Shown one piece after another: positions 1 to 7,659 of a stretch of DNA of 18,534 nt. A program made the position numbers and the translations under genes. The stretch comes from Desulfuromonadales bacterium (lineage in GTDB: Bacteria > Desulfobacterota > Desulfuromonadia > Desulfuromonadales > UBA2294). The first letter of the stretch is position 1, and each line of letters begins with the position of its first letter. The stretch lies in contig JACUTX010000033.1 in the NCBI GenBank assembly GCA_014859615.1, positions 1 to 18,534 on the forward strand. The letters are read 5' to 3'. The notes beneath the pieces are model-generated. The model was given only the letters and a program-made list of their open reading frames with translations. It was not told the origin of the DNA and searched no databases.

Positions 1-749
1 TGTGGATCGTACAGTTTCGATTTTTCCGGAACGCCATGCTCGGGAGCCGAAAGAACCTCGCCGACCAGAATCACCGCCTGACGGCTGATTCCGGCCGCTT
101 GAACTTTTGCGGCGATATCGGCCAAGCTCCCGCGGATCACCGTTTCATCCGCCCAGCTGGCACGGCTGACAACTGCAGCCGGGGTCGCCAGAGTGAACAC
201 CTCGCCCGCCAGCAGATCGTCGACAACCGCTTCGATCATACCGACGGAGAGATAGAGACAAAGGGTCCCGCCGATGCGCGCGATCCGCCGCAGCTCTTCA
301 CTCTCGGGGACCGAGGTACGCCCGGCGCGGCGGGATAAAATCACGGTTTGCGAGACACCGGGGAGGGTCAGCTGCTGGTTCAGGGCAGCGGTGGCAGCAA
401 AGACGGCCGTGACGCCGGGGATCACCCGATAGCCGATGCCGTGCTGATCGAGCACCTCCATCTGTTCCTGGATCGCCCCGTACAGAGCCGGATCGCCGGT
501 ATGCAGCCGCACCACTTTTTTTCCGGTGCGAACGGCGGTCAAGGTCAACGCCATCACCTGATCGAGAGTCAGCGCAGCGCTGTCATGAATCTCGGTCTTT
601 GGCTGCAACCCCTCAAGCAGAGCCGGATTGACCAGCGAGCCGGCATAAATGATGACATCGGCCTGCTGCAGGGCCTTGAGCCCCTTGACGGTAATCAGCT
701 CGGGGTCCCCCGGTCCGGCGCCAACATAAAGAACCGGCGGCTCAGACAT
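1..749 (-). CDS. cbiF: Cobalt-precorrin-4 C11-methyltransferase CbiF (3' end cut by window edge)
   Basis: This enzyme transfers a methyl group from S-adenosylmethionine to C-11 of cobalt-precorrin-4 in the anaerobic corrin pathway in the cytoplasm. Reading the minus strand from ATG at 749-747 gives 249 codons with no stop. The N-terminus has the family loop VGAGPGDPELITVKG, followed by YAGSLV at about residues 35-40 and LHTGDPALYGAIQEQ near residue 90, which are diagnostic for CbiF/CobM. The last readable residues (SKLYDP) match the end of the family, so only about ten residues lie outside the window. Its start overlaps the end of cbiL by 8 bases, making it part of the same operon. CobM, the aerobic counterpart, has the same fold; the cobalt-early context favours CbiF. 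The frame is open at the left edge. Confidence 0.93.
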   Translation of the reverse strand, partial: MSEPPVLYVGAGPGDPELITVKGLKALQQADVIIYAGSLVNPALLEGLQPKTEIHDSAALTLDQVMALTLTAVRTGKKVVRLHTGDPALYGAIQEQMEVLDQHGIGYRVIPGVTAVFAATAALNQQLTLPGVSQTVILSRRAGRTSVPESEELRRIARIGGTLCLYLSVGMIEAVVDDLLAGEVFTLATPAAVVSRASWADETVIRGSLADIAAKVQAAGISRQAVILVGEVLSAPEHGVPEKSKLYDP

Positions 750-1479
750 TTTCCGTCCCTTTTTGCCGCACCAGAATCAGCGACATGTAATCGAGATCAT
801 CAGCTGTCACCTGACTGAGATCGTGCATCACTTTTTCCCCTTCAAGACCGATGCGCCGCACGTAGACGGCATTCTGCTCCAGGTCGAGCCGCCGGAGCAG
901 CTGCCGCAGCCGCTCGAAGGCGCGATAAACTTTAAGCAGAACCACGGTGCCGCAGCGTCGGGAGAGTGCCGTTTCGATCTCGGCGTCAGAGGCGGTCGCC
1001 GGAACCACCGAAAAGGTTTCATCGACCAGACCGAGAGGGATCCCGGCGAGACTGGCGGCGGCATAGACCGAACTGATACCGGGGACGATGGCGATCGGTA
1101 CATCGGGATATCGATTCTGCAGTTCACGATAGAGGTAGAGAAAGGTCGAATAAAACATCGGGTCGCCCAGAGTGACGAACGCAACCGATTTTTTGTTTCG
1201 CACCATAACGGCGATATCCGCGGCGATCTGCGCCCAGCGCCCGGCCCGATCCGCTTCATCGCTGCGCATCGGGCAACGAAGATGGAGCAGCTGCTGCCGT
1301 TTGGTATCGAGCAGGGAGGCGACGATTTCAGCCGCCAGGGAACGATCCGAACGCTCGCCGACCGGAGCGAGTACCACATCTGCCGCTTTGAGCAGCCGGG
1401 CGGCTTTAAGAGTCAGCAGCTCCGGGTCGCCGGGGCCGACACCGATCGCCACAAATTGACCAACGCCACTCTTTGCCAT
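742..1479 (-). CDS. cbiL: Cobalt-precorrin-2 C20-methyltransferase CbiL
   Basis: The product methylates C-20 of cobalt-precorrin-2 using S-adenosylmethionine, the first committed methylation after cobalt insertion. The 245-residue protein has the tetrapyrrole-methylase loop GVGPGDPELLTLKA near the N-terminus, a LGDPMFYSTF motif near residue 120 and VPGISSVYAAAS after it; length and motifs match CbiL/CobI. A GTG lies one codon upstream at 1482, but the ATG at 1479 sits better behind the AAGGAGG motif and overlaps the cbiET stop as TGATG, so I chose it. Cobalt specificity (CbiL rather than CobI) is inferred from the neighbouring cbiX, cbiD and cobalt transporter genes. Confidence 0.92.
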   Translation of the reverse strand: MAKSGVGQFVAIGVGPGDPELLTLKAARLLKAADVVLAPVGERSDRSLAAEIVASLLDTKRQQLLHLRCPMRSDEADRAGRWAQIAADIAVMVRNKKSVAFVTLGDPMFYSTFLYLYRELQNRYPDVPIAIVPGISSVYAAASLAGIPLGLVDETFSVVPATASDAEIETALSRRCGTVVLLKVYRAFERLRQLLRRLDLEQNAVYVRRIGLEGEKVMHDLSQVTADDLDYMSLILVRQKGTENV

Positions 1480-2693
1480 CACCCCTCCTTGACTGCGGCG
1501 AGGATATAGACCGGATTGTAAGCTTCAAACATCTTGTAATCGGTCAAGGGGCGGGTCCGGGCGATATTCACCGTTGTCACCTCAACTTCGTAGCCGGAGT
1601 TATCAAAAAATTCGATCGCCGAGGTGAGAGTATCGAGGGTGATGGCGTTAAGGACAATCCGGCCATCGGCCGCCAGGCGCTTATCGACATTTTCGAGAAT
1701 TTTCCAGAGCTGGCCGCCGCTCCCGCCGATAAAAACCCGATCCGGATCAGGGAGATCATCGAGACAGTCAGGCGCCAACCCTTCGATCAGCGTGACGTTG
1801 CGGGTGTTGAATTTTCCGAGGTTCTCCTTGATAAAGGCGCGGCACTCGGGATTACGTTCGATGGCGAAAATCTGACCATTGGGGAGAAGGTGATCGGCTT
1901 CAATGCTGACCGAGCCGGAACCGGCACCGATATCCCAGAGAGTCATATCGTGCCGCAGCTTCAGCTTGGCCAGTGTAACGACCCGGATCTCTTCTTTGGT
2001 AATCAGTTTGCGAACGGTCGCAAATTCTTCATCAGGGATACCGAGAGTCGGAATGTAGCGCGCCTCGGTCGATTCGTACTCCTTGATCAAAATCAGCACA
2101 TTCAACGGCGCTGCCACGATATCGACCAGCCCCTTCACATCCGTGGTAATGATCCGTTCCTCAGCAGCACCGAGATTCTCACAGAGATAGGCGGCATAAC
2201 CGTCACGACCGCGATCGATCAACTCCCGCGCAATCGCGGCCGGCGTATTCACCGCATCGGTCAAAACCGCTGCCTTGTCGTTGGCCACAATCCGATCGAC
2301 AGCCTCCTTGACCCCGCGACCATGAGCGGAGACAAAGACCGCATCGTCCCACGGCACACGGATCCTGGAAAAGGCGTACTGAATGGAGGTGACATTCGGA
2401 ACAAATTCGAGCCGCTGCGGCGGCAGATTGCGCAACAGCAGACGACCGATGCCGAAAAAGAGCGGATCGCCGGACGCCAGAACGACCGTCGTCCGGGTCT
2501 CCCTCACCAGGTTGCCGACCACCTCGGACGGTTTTGCCCCGACGACGATCTTCTCCCCCTTAAAATCAGGGAAGAGCGCCAGCTGCCGTTCGCCGCCGAC
2601 CAGCAGTTCGGCCTGGGCAATCAGCTCCAGTGCCCGACTGCCAAACCCCTCCTGCCCTTCAACGCCCGCGCCAATCACATAAATTGTTTTCAT
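1479..2693 (-). CDS. cbiET: Fused cobalt-precorrin-7 C5-methyltransferase / cobalt-precorrin-6B C15-methyltransferase (decarboxylating) CbiET
   Basis: This 404-residue protein joins two S-adenosylmethionine-dependent methyltransferases. Residues 1 to about 205 are the CbiE part (N-terminal IYVIGAGVEG and LASGDPLFFGIG near residue 75). Residues about 218-404 are the CbiT part, which methylates C-15 and decarboxylates the C-12 acetate; its nucleotide-binding motif DIGAGSGSVSIEA begins near residue 254 and is preceded by the typical IPDEEF...TKEEIR lead-in. The fusion has the same domain order as aerobic CobL, but the gene neighbours are anaerobic-pathway genes. Its ATG overlaps the cbiD stop by four bases (ATGA), and its stop overlaps the cbiL start, consistent with coupled translation. 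Confidence 0.93.
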   Translation of the reverse strand: MKTIYVIGAGVEGQEGFGSRALELIAQAELLVGGERQLALFPDFKGEKIVVGAKPSEVVGNLVRETRTTVVLASGDPLFFGIGRLLLRNLPPQRLEFVPNVTSIQYAFSRIRVPWDDAVFVSAHGRGVKEAVDRIVANDKAAVLTDAVNTPAAIARELIDRGRDGYAAYLCENLGAAEERIITTDVKGLVDIVAAPLNVLILIKEYESTEARYIPTLGIPDEEFATVRKLITKEEIRVVTLAKLKLRHDMTLWDIGAGSGSVSIEADHLLPNGQIFAIERNPECRAFIKENLGKFNTRNVTLIEGLAPDCLDDLPDPDRVFIGGSGGQLWKILENVDKRLAADGRIVLNAITLDTLTSAIEFFDNSGYEVEVTTVNIARTRPLTDYKMFEAYNPVYILAAVKEG

Positions 2694-3796
2694 AGATCAC
2701 CCTTTGTCATTTCCGCAGGGAATCTCCCCGCCACAGTCCCGTCGTAGCCGATCAACAACAGCTCAACCGCCTGGCCCGAAATCCAGCCGTGCATCTGCGC
2801 CAACGCTTTTTTTGCCACCTGTTCGGTCAGTGTTTTTGCTCCGGCAAAAGAGGTAAAAACCTCGCGCGCCGTGTTGGCACACTCTATAGCTTTGCAAGTG
2901 GCGTCGTCAAGGCCTGCAGCAGAGGCGATGACCACCAGTTGCGCCAGATCGAGCCGAGACGAATCGACATGCGTCTGGCGATGGCCGCAGGCGATTTTCA
3001 GCAGCTTGGCAAACTGCGCGGCAACGACAATCCGCGGCACCTGTTTGCGTTCACACGCTTTGAGCGCATAGCCGACATGATCCCCCATCATGATATAGGC
3101 CTCTTCCGGCAGATCAAACTCAGCCTGGGCAACCAGCTCACTGGTTCGGCCCGTCACCAGCACAACCGTACCACAACCGTTCGCCAAAGCGACATCGATA
3201 GAGACGTCGATAGTATCGGTCCAGGCGCGGTGGGAAACCGGCCGAACGATGCCGGTTGTCCCGAGAATCGACAGGCCGCCAAGAATCCCGAGACGGGCAT
3301 TTAAAGTCCGCTCCGCCCGCTTTTCTCCATCCGGGATCGAAAGGGTCACCACGACCCCCTGTTTTGATAACGCTGCAGAAAAGACCGAGGTCAAAGCCGC
3401 CGTGAGCATCTGCCGCGGCACCGGATTGATCGCCGGCTCTCCGACCGAAACCGACAGCCCCGGTTTGGTGACCGTGCCGATCCCGGTTCCGGCACGCAGT
3501 TCAATCCCGGAAGCGGCGCATCGCGTCACTTGGGCATGCATCTCGATGCCGTGGGTCACATCCGGATCATCACCGGCATCCTTGATCACAAAGCAGGCCG
3601 CCTTCGACCGATCAAACGTCTGTCCCGCCAGAGCAAAGGTGACGCTCTGACCGGTCGGCAACGTCAGATCTACCGCTGTGACCAGGCGCTGATCGCGCAG
3701 CATCAGTGCCGCCCCGAGAGCGGCGGCGGTGGCACAGGCGCCGGTGGTATAGCCGCTGCGCAGTTTTTTCTTCGTCGTCACTGCCGTCAGATCCAT
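2690..3796 (-). CDS. cbiD: Cobalt-precorrin-5B C1-methyltransferase CbiD
   Basis: CbiD methylates C-1 of the ring-contracted intermediate and is specific to the cobalt-early (anaerobic) route, so it is the strongest marker of pathway type here. The protein carries the hallmark RSGYTTGACATAAALGAAL near its N-terminus and a glycine-rich LVTGRTSELVAQ segment around residue 225; its length of 368 residues is normal. I used the ATG at 3796; a TTG at 3820 would add eight lysine-rich residues (376 aa), and neither has a convincing Shine-Dalgarno sequence. It follows cbiO after a gap of about 50 bases (25 if the TTG is used), the largest gap inside the downstream block. It overlaps cbiET by four bases. 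Confidence 0.93.
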   Translation of the reverse strand: MDLTAVTTKKKLRSGYTTGACATAAALGAALMLRDQRLVTAVDLTLPTGQSVTFALAGQTFDRSKAACFVIKDAGDDPDVTHGIEMHAQVTRCAASGIELRAGTGIGTVTKPGLSVSVGEPAINPVPRQMLTAALTSVFSAALSKQGVVVTLSIPDGEKRAERTLNARLGILGGLSILGTTGIVRPVSHRAWTDTIDVSIDVALANGCGTVVLVTGRTSELVAQAEFDLPEEAYIMMGDHVGYALKACERKQVPRIVVAAQFAKLLKIACGHRQTHVDSSRLDLAQLVVIASAAGLDDATCKAIECANTAREVFTSFAGAKTLTEQVAKKALAQMHGWISGQAVELLLIGYDGTVAGRFPAEMTKGDL

Positions 3797-3847
3797 AGTT
3801 TTTTGCTTGTCTTTGCGCAAAAGTTTTAAAAATTTGCTACTGACCAG

Positions 3848-4696
3848 TCAAACCCTCTCTGCCACATCTTTAACCGACAGCAGCCGCAAGATCTCACGTC
3901 GAGCCTCTCCGACGGTCAACGGAATATGCTGCAACCGGACGTGATCGCGGGTCTTGAGAATGTGCATCAATTCGGCCACCAACGGCAGGCTCAGTTTTGA
4001 CTGTTGCATGGCGGCGGCATCGCCGAACACCTCGCCCGGCGAACCGGAACGCGTCACCTTGCCATGGCTGAGAATGGCGATCCGGCTCATGAAGAGCGGG
4101 ACCAGATCGACGACATGCGTCGCCATAATCATGGTGATCCCTTTGCTTTTATTCAGGTCTTCGAGCAGATGCATCAGGGCATGAACCCCCATCGGATCGA
4201 GGCCCGCCGTCGGTTCATCGAGGATCATCACCTGCGGACGCATAGCGAGAATACCGGCAATGCTGATCCGCTTTTTCTGACCGTGCGACAAGGCATGAAT
4301 CGATTTGCATCCCGCTTCGGCCATATTGACCATACGCAACGCCTCTTCAACCCGCTCTGCGACGACGGCGGGCGCTAAACCGAGATTGGTCGGGCCAAAA
4401 GCGACATCTTCAGCCACGGTCGGCGCAAACAGCTGATCATTCGGATCCTGAAAAACGATGCCGATCCGGCTGAACACCTCACGATCATCGACATCTCCGA
4501 GTTCAGTTCCGTCCAACAGCACCCGGCCGCGCGTCGGTTTCAGCAGACCGTTGAGATGTTTGATCAGGGTCGTCTTGCCGCTGCCGTTGGAACCGAGAAT
4601 CGCCAGAAATTCACCCGCTGCGATTTGAAGGTTAATGCCGCAGAGCGCTGCCGTGCCATCCTCATAGGTATAGTAAAGGTCATCCAGCTTCAGCAT
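3848..4696 (-). CDS. cbiO: Cobalt ECF transporter ATPase CbiO
   Basis: The energizing ATPase of the CbiMNQO cobalt importer, acting on the cytoplasmic face of the membrane. The 282-residue protein shows Walker A GSNGSGKT (35-42), the Q-loop at Gln83, the CbiO-type signature LSHGQKKR (136-143), Walker B VMILDEPTAGLDP (156-168) and the switch His194. The frame is open for 40 more codons upstream, but the ATG at 4696 overlaps the cbiQ stop as TGATG and gives the standard CbiO N-terminus (MLKLDDLYYTYEDG), so the longer form is rejected. A single ATPase is present, as expected for a homodimeric group-I ECF module. Confidence 0.95.
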   Translation of the reverse strand: MLKLDDLYYTYEDGTAALCGINLQIAAGEFLAILGSNGSGKTTLIKHLNGLLKPTRGRVLLDGTELGDVDDREVFSRIGIVFQDPNDQLFAPTVAEDVAFGPTNLGLAPAVVAERVEEALRMVNMAEAGCKSIHALSHGQKKRISIAGILAMRPQVMILDEPTAGLDPMGVHALMHLLEDLNKSKGITMIMATHVVDLVPLFMSRIAILSHGKVTRSGSPGEVFGDAAAMQQSKLSLPLVAELMHILKTRDHVRLQHIPLTVGEARREILRLLSVKDVAERV

Positions 4697-5469
4697 CACG
4701 ACCCCAGCTGTGAAAAGAGACCGAGGAGCAAAACAGCAGAACAGAAAAAGAGAGCATCCTGCCGCCGCAGAGGGTGAGCGGGCGGCTCTGCCAGCAGCCC
4801 CCGGTAACCCCGACAACGCATCGCATCATAACTCTGTCCGGCCCGATCATAGCTGCGTAAAATCAGCATCCCGCCAAGAGTCGAGACCGAACGAAGGGAG
4901 GTACGAAAATCGGTAAACCCCAGACGGGCCCGCTGTGCAGCCCGAATGCGCACCCCCTCTTCAAACAACAGAAAAATATAGCGATACATGAGCAGAGCGA
5001 GTTCGATCAATATTGCCGGAACCCAGAAGAACCGGGCACCGCGCAACATCTCGGCGAGCGGCGTGGTCAAGGTAAAAAAGAGCAGAACCGACATCCCGGC
5101 AATGATCCGCAACGCCAGCTCAACACCGCGGACAACACCGTCGAGATGAAAGGTGAGATCGATCAGATAGAGCGGCAGAGACAGAAGGACTTCGCCCTGA
5201 TGGATCCAGAGCGCCTGGGTCAGCAGGGCGACCATGGCCAGAATCGTCGGTACGACCATCCGCCGGAACAACAGACGGCGCGGCACACCGGCCAGCAGCG
5301 TCAGCCCCAATGCCGTCAGCGACAACAACAGCGAGACGCGATAACCGCCGGCCAGCAGATTAACGACAAGGACGAACGGCAGAAGCAACATCTTGATCCG
5401 CCCGTCGATGGCGACCAGCGGATGACTGTTCTGTTCGAGTCTGATAGAAAATATCTGTTCGGCGGACAT
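4696..5469 (-). CDS. cbiQ: Cobalt ECF transporter transmembrane component CbiQ
   Basis: This is the conserved membrane (T) component that couples CbiO to the substrate-binding CbiM. The 257-residue protein is hydrophobic, with several predicted membrane spans between residues 25 and 165. It then has the two Ala-Arg-Gly coupling motifs of the family in the cytoplasmic region: AQRARLG (178-184) and YDAMRCRGYRG (214-224). A last hydrophobic stretch lies near residues 240-255. The start ATG at 5469 overlaps the cbiN stop by one base. Family assignment is firm; cobalt rather than nickel as substrate is inferred from the B12 cluster and the riboswitch upstream. Confidence 0.94.
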   Translation of the reverse strand: MSAEQIFSIRLEQNSHPLVAIDGRIKMLLLPFVLVVNLLAGGYRVSLLLSLTALGLTLLAGVPRRLLFRRMVVPTILAMVALLTQALWIHQGEVLLSLPLYLIDLTFHLDGVVRGVELALRIIAGMSVLLFFTLTTPLAEMLRGARFFWVPAILIELALLMYRYIFLLFEEGVRIRAAQRARLGFTDFRTSLRSVSTLGGMLILRSYDRAGQSYDAMRCRGYRGLLAEPPAHPLRRQDALFFCSAVLLLGLFSQLGS

Positions 5470-5753
5470 CAGTTCTCTTTCCGTTTATCCGGTTTTCCGG
5501 CAACAAAAATTTTGTGCCAATTGTACCCCATTATGAAACCGCCGATCGCCCCGGCGAGAGTAAAAACAAACAGCAGCAGATCCCCCTGATCGGTATTGAT
5601 ATACGGAGCACGCGCTTCGCGCCCCAACTCGCCGGCGAATTTTTCGACCACCGCTTCATCGACGCCCGGCCATTTTGTTTCCCTCGCCTCGGCCAAAACC
5701 GGAGCGACGGCGAAAACAAGCAGACCCCATAGCACGATAACCATTTTTTTCAT
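5469..5753 (-). CDS. cbiN: CbiN-like small membrane subunit of the cobalt transporter
   Basis: A 94-residue protein with an N-terminal hydrophobic segment (residues 3-21, ending VLAEA, possibly a signal anchor or cleaved signal peptide), a soluble middle and a second hydrophobic helix at about 59-78 (LLLFVFTLAGAIGGFIMGY). This two-helix layout with an extracytoplasmic loop is that of CbiN, which assists CbiM in metal capture. The middle WPGVDEAV resembles the CbiN W-x-G-x-D-E segment, but the rest is diverged from enterobacterial CbiN. Its position between cbiM and cbiQ supports the role. It overlaps cbiM by four bases (ATGA) and cbiQ by one. Confidence 0.78.
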   Translation of the reverse strand: MKKMVIVLWGLLVFAVAPVLAEARETKWPGVDEAVVEKFAGELGREARAPYINTDQGDLLLFVFTLAGAIGGFIMGYNWHKIFVAGKPDKRKEN

Positions 5754-6487
5754 GACCGTTCCTGACGAATCACTTTGAGCTTCAACAGAATATCAGGCCG
5801 ATGGCGCTCGATATAGACCAGCAGACCGCCGATCACCACCCCTTCAAGGAGCGACAGAGGTATCTGCGTCGGCATGAAAGCGAGATAAATCCGGGTAAAA
5901 ACCGCAACAATCGATTCATCGCCATGCAGAGCCAGAGCCAGCTGCAGCGCTGTCCCGAAATAGGTCGCCAGATCCGAGATCATGCCGGCCACAAATCCGG
6001 ACCAGAAGAGACGCAGCCCCATCTTGCGACCGACCCAAAACGCCGCCATGCCGCAAAATGAACCGAGCAGACCCATCGAAAAGAGATTGCCGCCCAGGGT
6101 GGTTAAACCGCCATGCGCAAGAAACAGGGCCTGCAGCAGCAGAGCCACCAGTGCAATCACCACACTCACCGACGGCCCGAGCAGAATCGCCGTCAGCGCC
6201 GTACCGGCCGGATGTGAGGTGCTGCCGGCGATCGGAACCGGAATCGGAAAACAGCTGAACACAAAGACCGCCGCGCCAAACAGAGCGATCAACGGGAAGA
6301 TCGCCGGATCCGTTTTGCGCCATTGCCGGATCCGCCAGATCCCGAAAGCGACAAACGGCAGCACCACCCCCCCCCAGAACAACGCCCAATTCAGCGGCAG
6401 AATCCCTTCCGAGATATGCATGGCGAATGCCGGGCTGGCCCAAAACAGAGCCAGACTCAGCAGAGATAAAACTCTAACCCTGCGCAC
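5750..6487 (-). CDS. cbiM: Cobalt ECF transporter substrate-binding membrane protein CbiM
   Basis: The substrate-specific (S) component that binds and passes Co2+ across the membrane. The sequence reads as a signal-like stretch ending SPAFA, followed directly by MHISEGILPLNW. This is the CbiM/NikM N-terminal block whose Met-His is buried in the metal site in characterised homologues. Downstream are several membrane helices, and STSHPAGTALTAILLGPS near the middle is a conserved family block. I chose GTG at 6487 (AAAGAGGG lies 6 bases upstream), which gives a short signal-like N-terminus and a 14-base overlap with cbiC. ATG at 6520 or a more distant start at 6562 would add hydrophilic residues lying inside cbiC. 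Start certainty is moderate, identity high. Confidence 0.92.
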   Translation of the reverse strand: MRRVRVLSLLSLALFWASPAFAMHISEGILPLNWALFWGGVVLPFVAFGIWRIRQWRKTDPAIFPLIALFGAAVFVFSCFPIPVPIAGSTSHPAGTALTAILLGPSVSVVIALVALLLQALFLAHGGLTTLGGNLFSMGLLGSFCGMAAFWVGRKMGLRLFWSGFVAGMISDLATYFGTALQLALALHGDESIVAVFTRIYLAFMPTQIPLSLLEGVVIGGLLVYIERHRPDILLKLKVIRQERS

Positions 6488-7118
6488 AACCGCCCTCTTT
6501 TGCCAGCAAAACAATCGCATTGAAGATTGCGGCGGCGATCGCCGACCCCCCTTTGCGGCCACGACAGGTTATCTGCGGCTCTGCGGCTTCGATCAACGCC
6601 TGCTTCGATTCGGCCGCGCCGACAAACCCGACCGGCGCACCAACAATCAGAGCGGGTCGTACCTTTTGTTCGCGACAGTTGCAGAGCAGCTCATACAGAG
6701 CCGTCGGAGCGTTGCCGATCAGAAAAACCCGACAACCGGCCGCTACCCCTTTGCGCAGAGCGACGATCGAGCGGGTCACCCCTTCAACCTTGGCCTGCTC
6801 GGCTACATCGTCATCGCCGACATAACACTGAATCGACCCGCCAAAAGCGGCAAGGCGAGTCTGGTTGATACCGGCGCGAACCATATTGGTATCACAGTAG
6901 ATCGCCGCACCACTTCTGACCGCTTCAATCCCGGCAGCCACTCCCCCCGCAGAGAAATGTATCGTGTCGATAAAGTCGAAATCGGCGGTGGTGTGGATCA
7001 CCCGCCGGACGACGCTCCATTCATCGGCGGTAAACGAATGCTCCCCGGCTTCGGCATCGATAATACGAAAACTCTCGGCCTCGATCGCCAGCGGATCGCG
7101 AATGATCGTGCTGCTCAT
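6474..7118 (-). CDS. cbiC: Cobalt-precorrin-8 methylmutase CbiC
   Basis: CbiC moves the methyl group from C-11 to C-12 to give cobyrinate, the last ring-modifying step. The 214-residue protein contains VIHTTADFDF with His42, which aligns with the catalytic histidine of CobH/CbiC, then YCDTNMVRAGI near residue 75 and the C-terminal block APVGFVGAAESK, all family hallmarks. It begins three bases after cbiX ends, with the ribosome site AAAGGATAA overlapping the cbiX stop codon, and its end overlaps cbiM. No cofactor is needed. Assignment is secure; CobH of the aerobic route is the same fold. Confidence 0.94.
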   Translation of the reverse strand: MSSTIIRDPLAIEAESFRIIDAEAGEHSFTADEWSVVRRVIHTTADFDFIDTIHFSAGGVAAGIEAVRSGAAIYCDTNMVRAGINQTRLAAFGGSIQCYVGDDDVAEQAKVEGVTRSIVALRKGVAAGCRVFLIGNAPTALYELLCNCREQKVRPALIVGAPVGFVGAAESKQALIEAAEPQITCRGRKGGSAIAAAIFNAIVLLAKEGGCAQG

Positions 7119-7121
7119 AGT

Positions 7122-7514
7122 TTATCCTTTCAGGTTCCACTGAACCGCCGACAGTGTCTCTTCAAGTCGTTCGCAGACAACCTCGGCCAGCTTCGGGTGG
7201 ACGCCGAGCGGCTGACCAAGGACCATCTCCAGTCCGGCATGACGCTCTCTGGCCCGTTCCATCTCATCGGGGAGATCGTGCAGAACATGCGCACCGGCAA
7301 AAAGAAAATAAGGGTAGAGTAAAATACGCGAGGCACCCTGAGCGACGCAGGAGTCGATGCCAAGCTGAATATCCGGCTGATGCAATTCGCGAAAAGCGAC
7401 CTCGACGATTTGCGCTCCTGACCGGGCTTTGACCATCGTCGCAATCTGATTAAGCGCCGCATTCGCCTCGGCGATGCGCGAGCCGTGTCCCATCAGTAAT
7501 ATGGCGGTTTTCAT
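7122..7514 (-). CDS. cbiX: Small sirohydrochlorin cobaltochelatase CbiX(S)
   Basis: Inserts Co2+ into sirohydrochlorin, committing the tetrapyrrole to B12. At 130 residues it is the short, single-domain CbiX that works as a homodimer, rather than the two-domain form. The metal-binding histidines are visible: His10 in MGHGSR, and His76 and His79 in AGAHVLHD. AAGGAG lies about 8 bases before the ATG. It is the first gene behind riboswitch B, so chelation and cobalt import would be controlled together. The related SirB (iron) or CfbA (nickel) chelatases cannot be excluded by sequence, but the neighbours make cobalt by far the likeliest. Confidence 0.92.
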   Translation of the reverse strand: MKTAILLMGHGSRIAEANAALNQIATMVKARSGAQIVEVAFRELHQPDIQLGIDSCVAQGASRILLYPYFLFAGAHVLHDLPDEMERARERHAGLEMVLGQPLGVHPKLAEVVCERLEETLSAVQWNLKG

Positions 7515-7532
7515 CGATCTGACTCCTTTTTA

Positions 7533-7549
7533 GCGGGGGCTCGCCCCCC
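7533..7549 (-). promoter_or_regulatory. GC hairpin directly upstream of the cbiX ribosome site
   Basis: GGGGG at 7535-7539 is matched by CCCCC at 7544-7549 around a four-base loop. In the leader RNA it ends only a few bases before the AAGGAG ribosome site of cbiX (7523-7528). It has no U-run next to it, so it is not a classical terminator. It could influence ribosome access or protect the mRNA 5' end after processing; this is inference. Confidence 0.4.
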
Positions 7550-7581
7550 TTGAATAGACCCGGCTGTTTCTCACTTTTGAC

Positions 7582-7601
7582 GGCTCCCCTTTAAAGGGGC
7601 C
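7582..7601 (-). repeat. Perfect 14-base palindrome in the cbiX leader
   Basis: CCCCTTTAAAGGGG at 7586-7599 is a perfect palindrome and can be extended by partial GGC/GCC pairing. It lies between the riboswitch terminator and cbiX. On the plus strand it is followed by CTTTT, on the minus strand by no U-run. It may be an mRNA hairpin or a protein site; nothing else in the sequence decides this. Confidence 0.4.
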
Positions 7602-7626
7602 TTTTGTCGTCTGGCAAAGATCTGAT

Positions 7627-7659
7627 AAAAAAAATCCCCCGGTGCACGCAACCGGAGGA
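7627..7659 (-). terminator. Intrinsic terminator of riboswitch B
   Basis: In the minus-strand RNA, CCTCCGGT pairs with ACCGGGGG across a seven-base loop, followed by eight U residues (7627-7634). An alternative upstream hairpin (7653-7676, CGGTGGATA against TATCCTCCG with one mismatch) uses the same 5' arm and so excludes the terminator. This is a textbook antiterminator/terminator pair for the cobalamin riboswitch just upstream, controlling cbiX and the following genes. Confidence 0.85.

Noticed and set aside
763..1509. 248-codon plus-strand open frame opposite cbiL
   Set aside because: It is a shadow of cbiL and has no independent evidence of coding.
1473..2747. 424-codon plus-strand open frame opposite cbiET
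   Set aside because: It is antisense to a fusion gene with clear methyltransferase motifs; the translated sequence has no domain features.
4697..4816. Forty-codon N-terminal extension of cbiO
   Set aside because: It lies inside cbiQ and is low in complexity (Ala, Arg, Ser); the TGATG overlap start gives a normal ATPase N-terminus.
5982..7322. 446-codon plus-strand open frame across cbiM, cbiC and cbiX
   Set aside because: It is a shadow of three well-supported minus-strand genes, with no ribosome site or recognisable domain.
7535..7548. GC hairpin before cbiX as a transcription terminator
   Set aside because: No U-run follows the stem; the A-rich stretch next to it is the ribosome site region.
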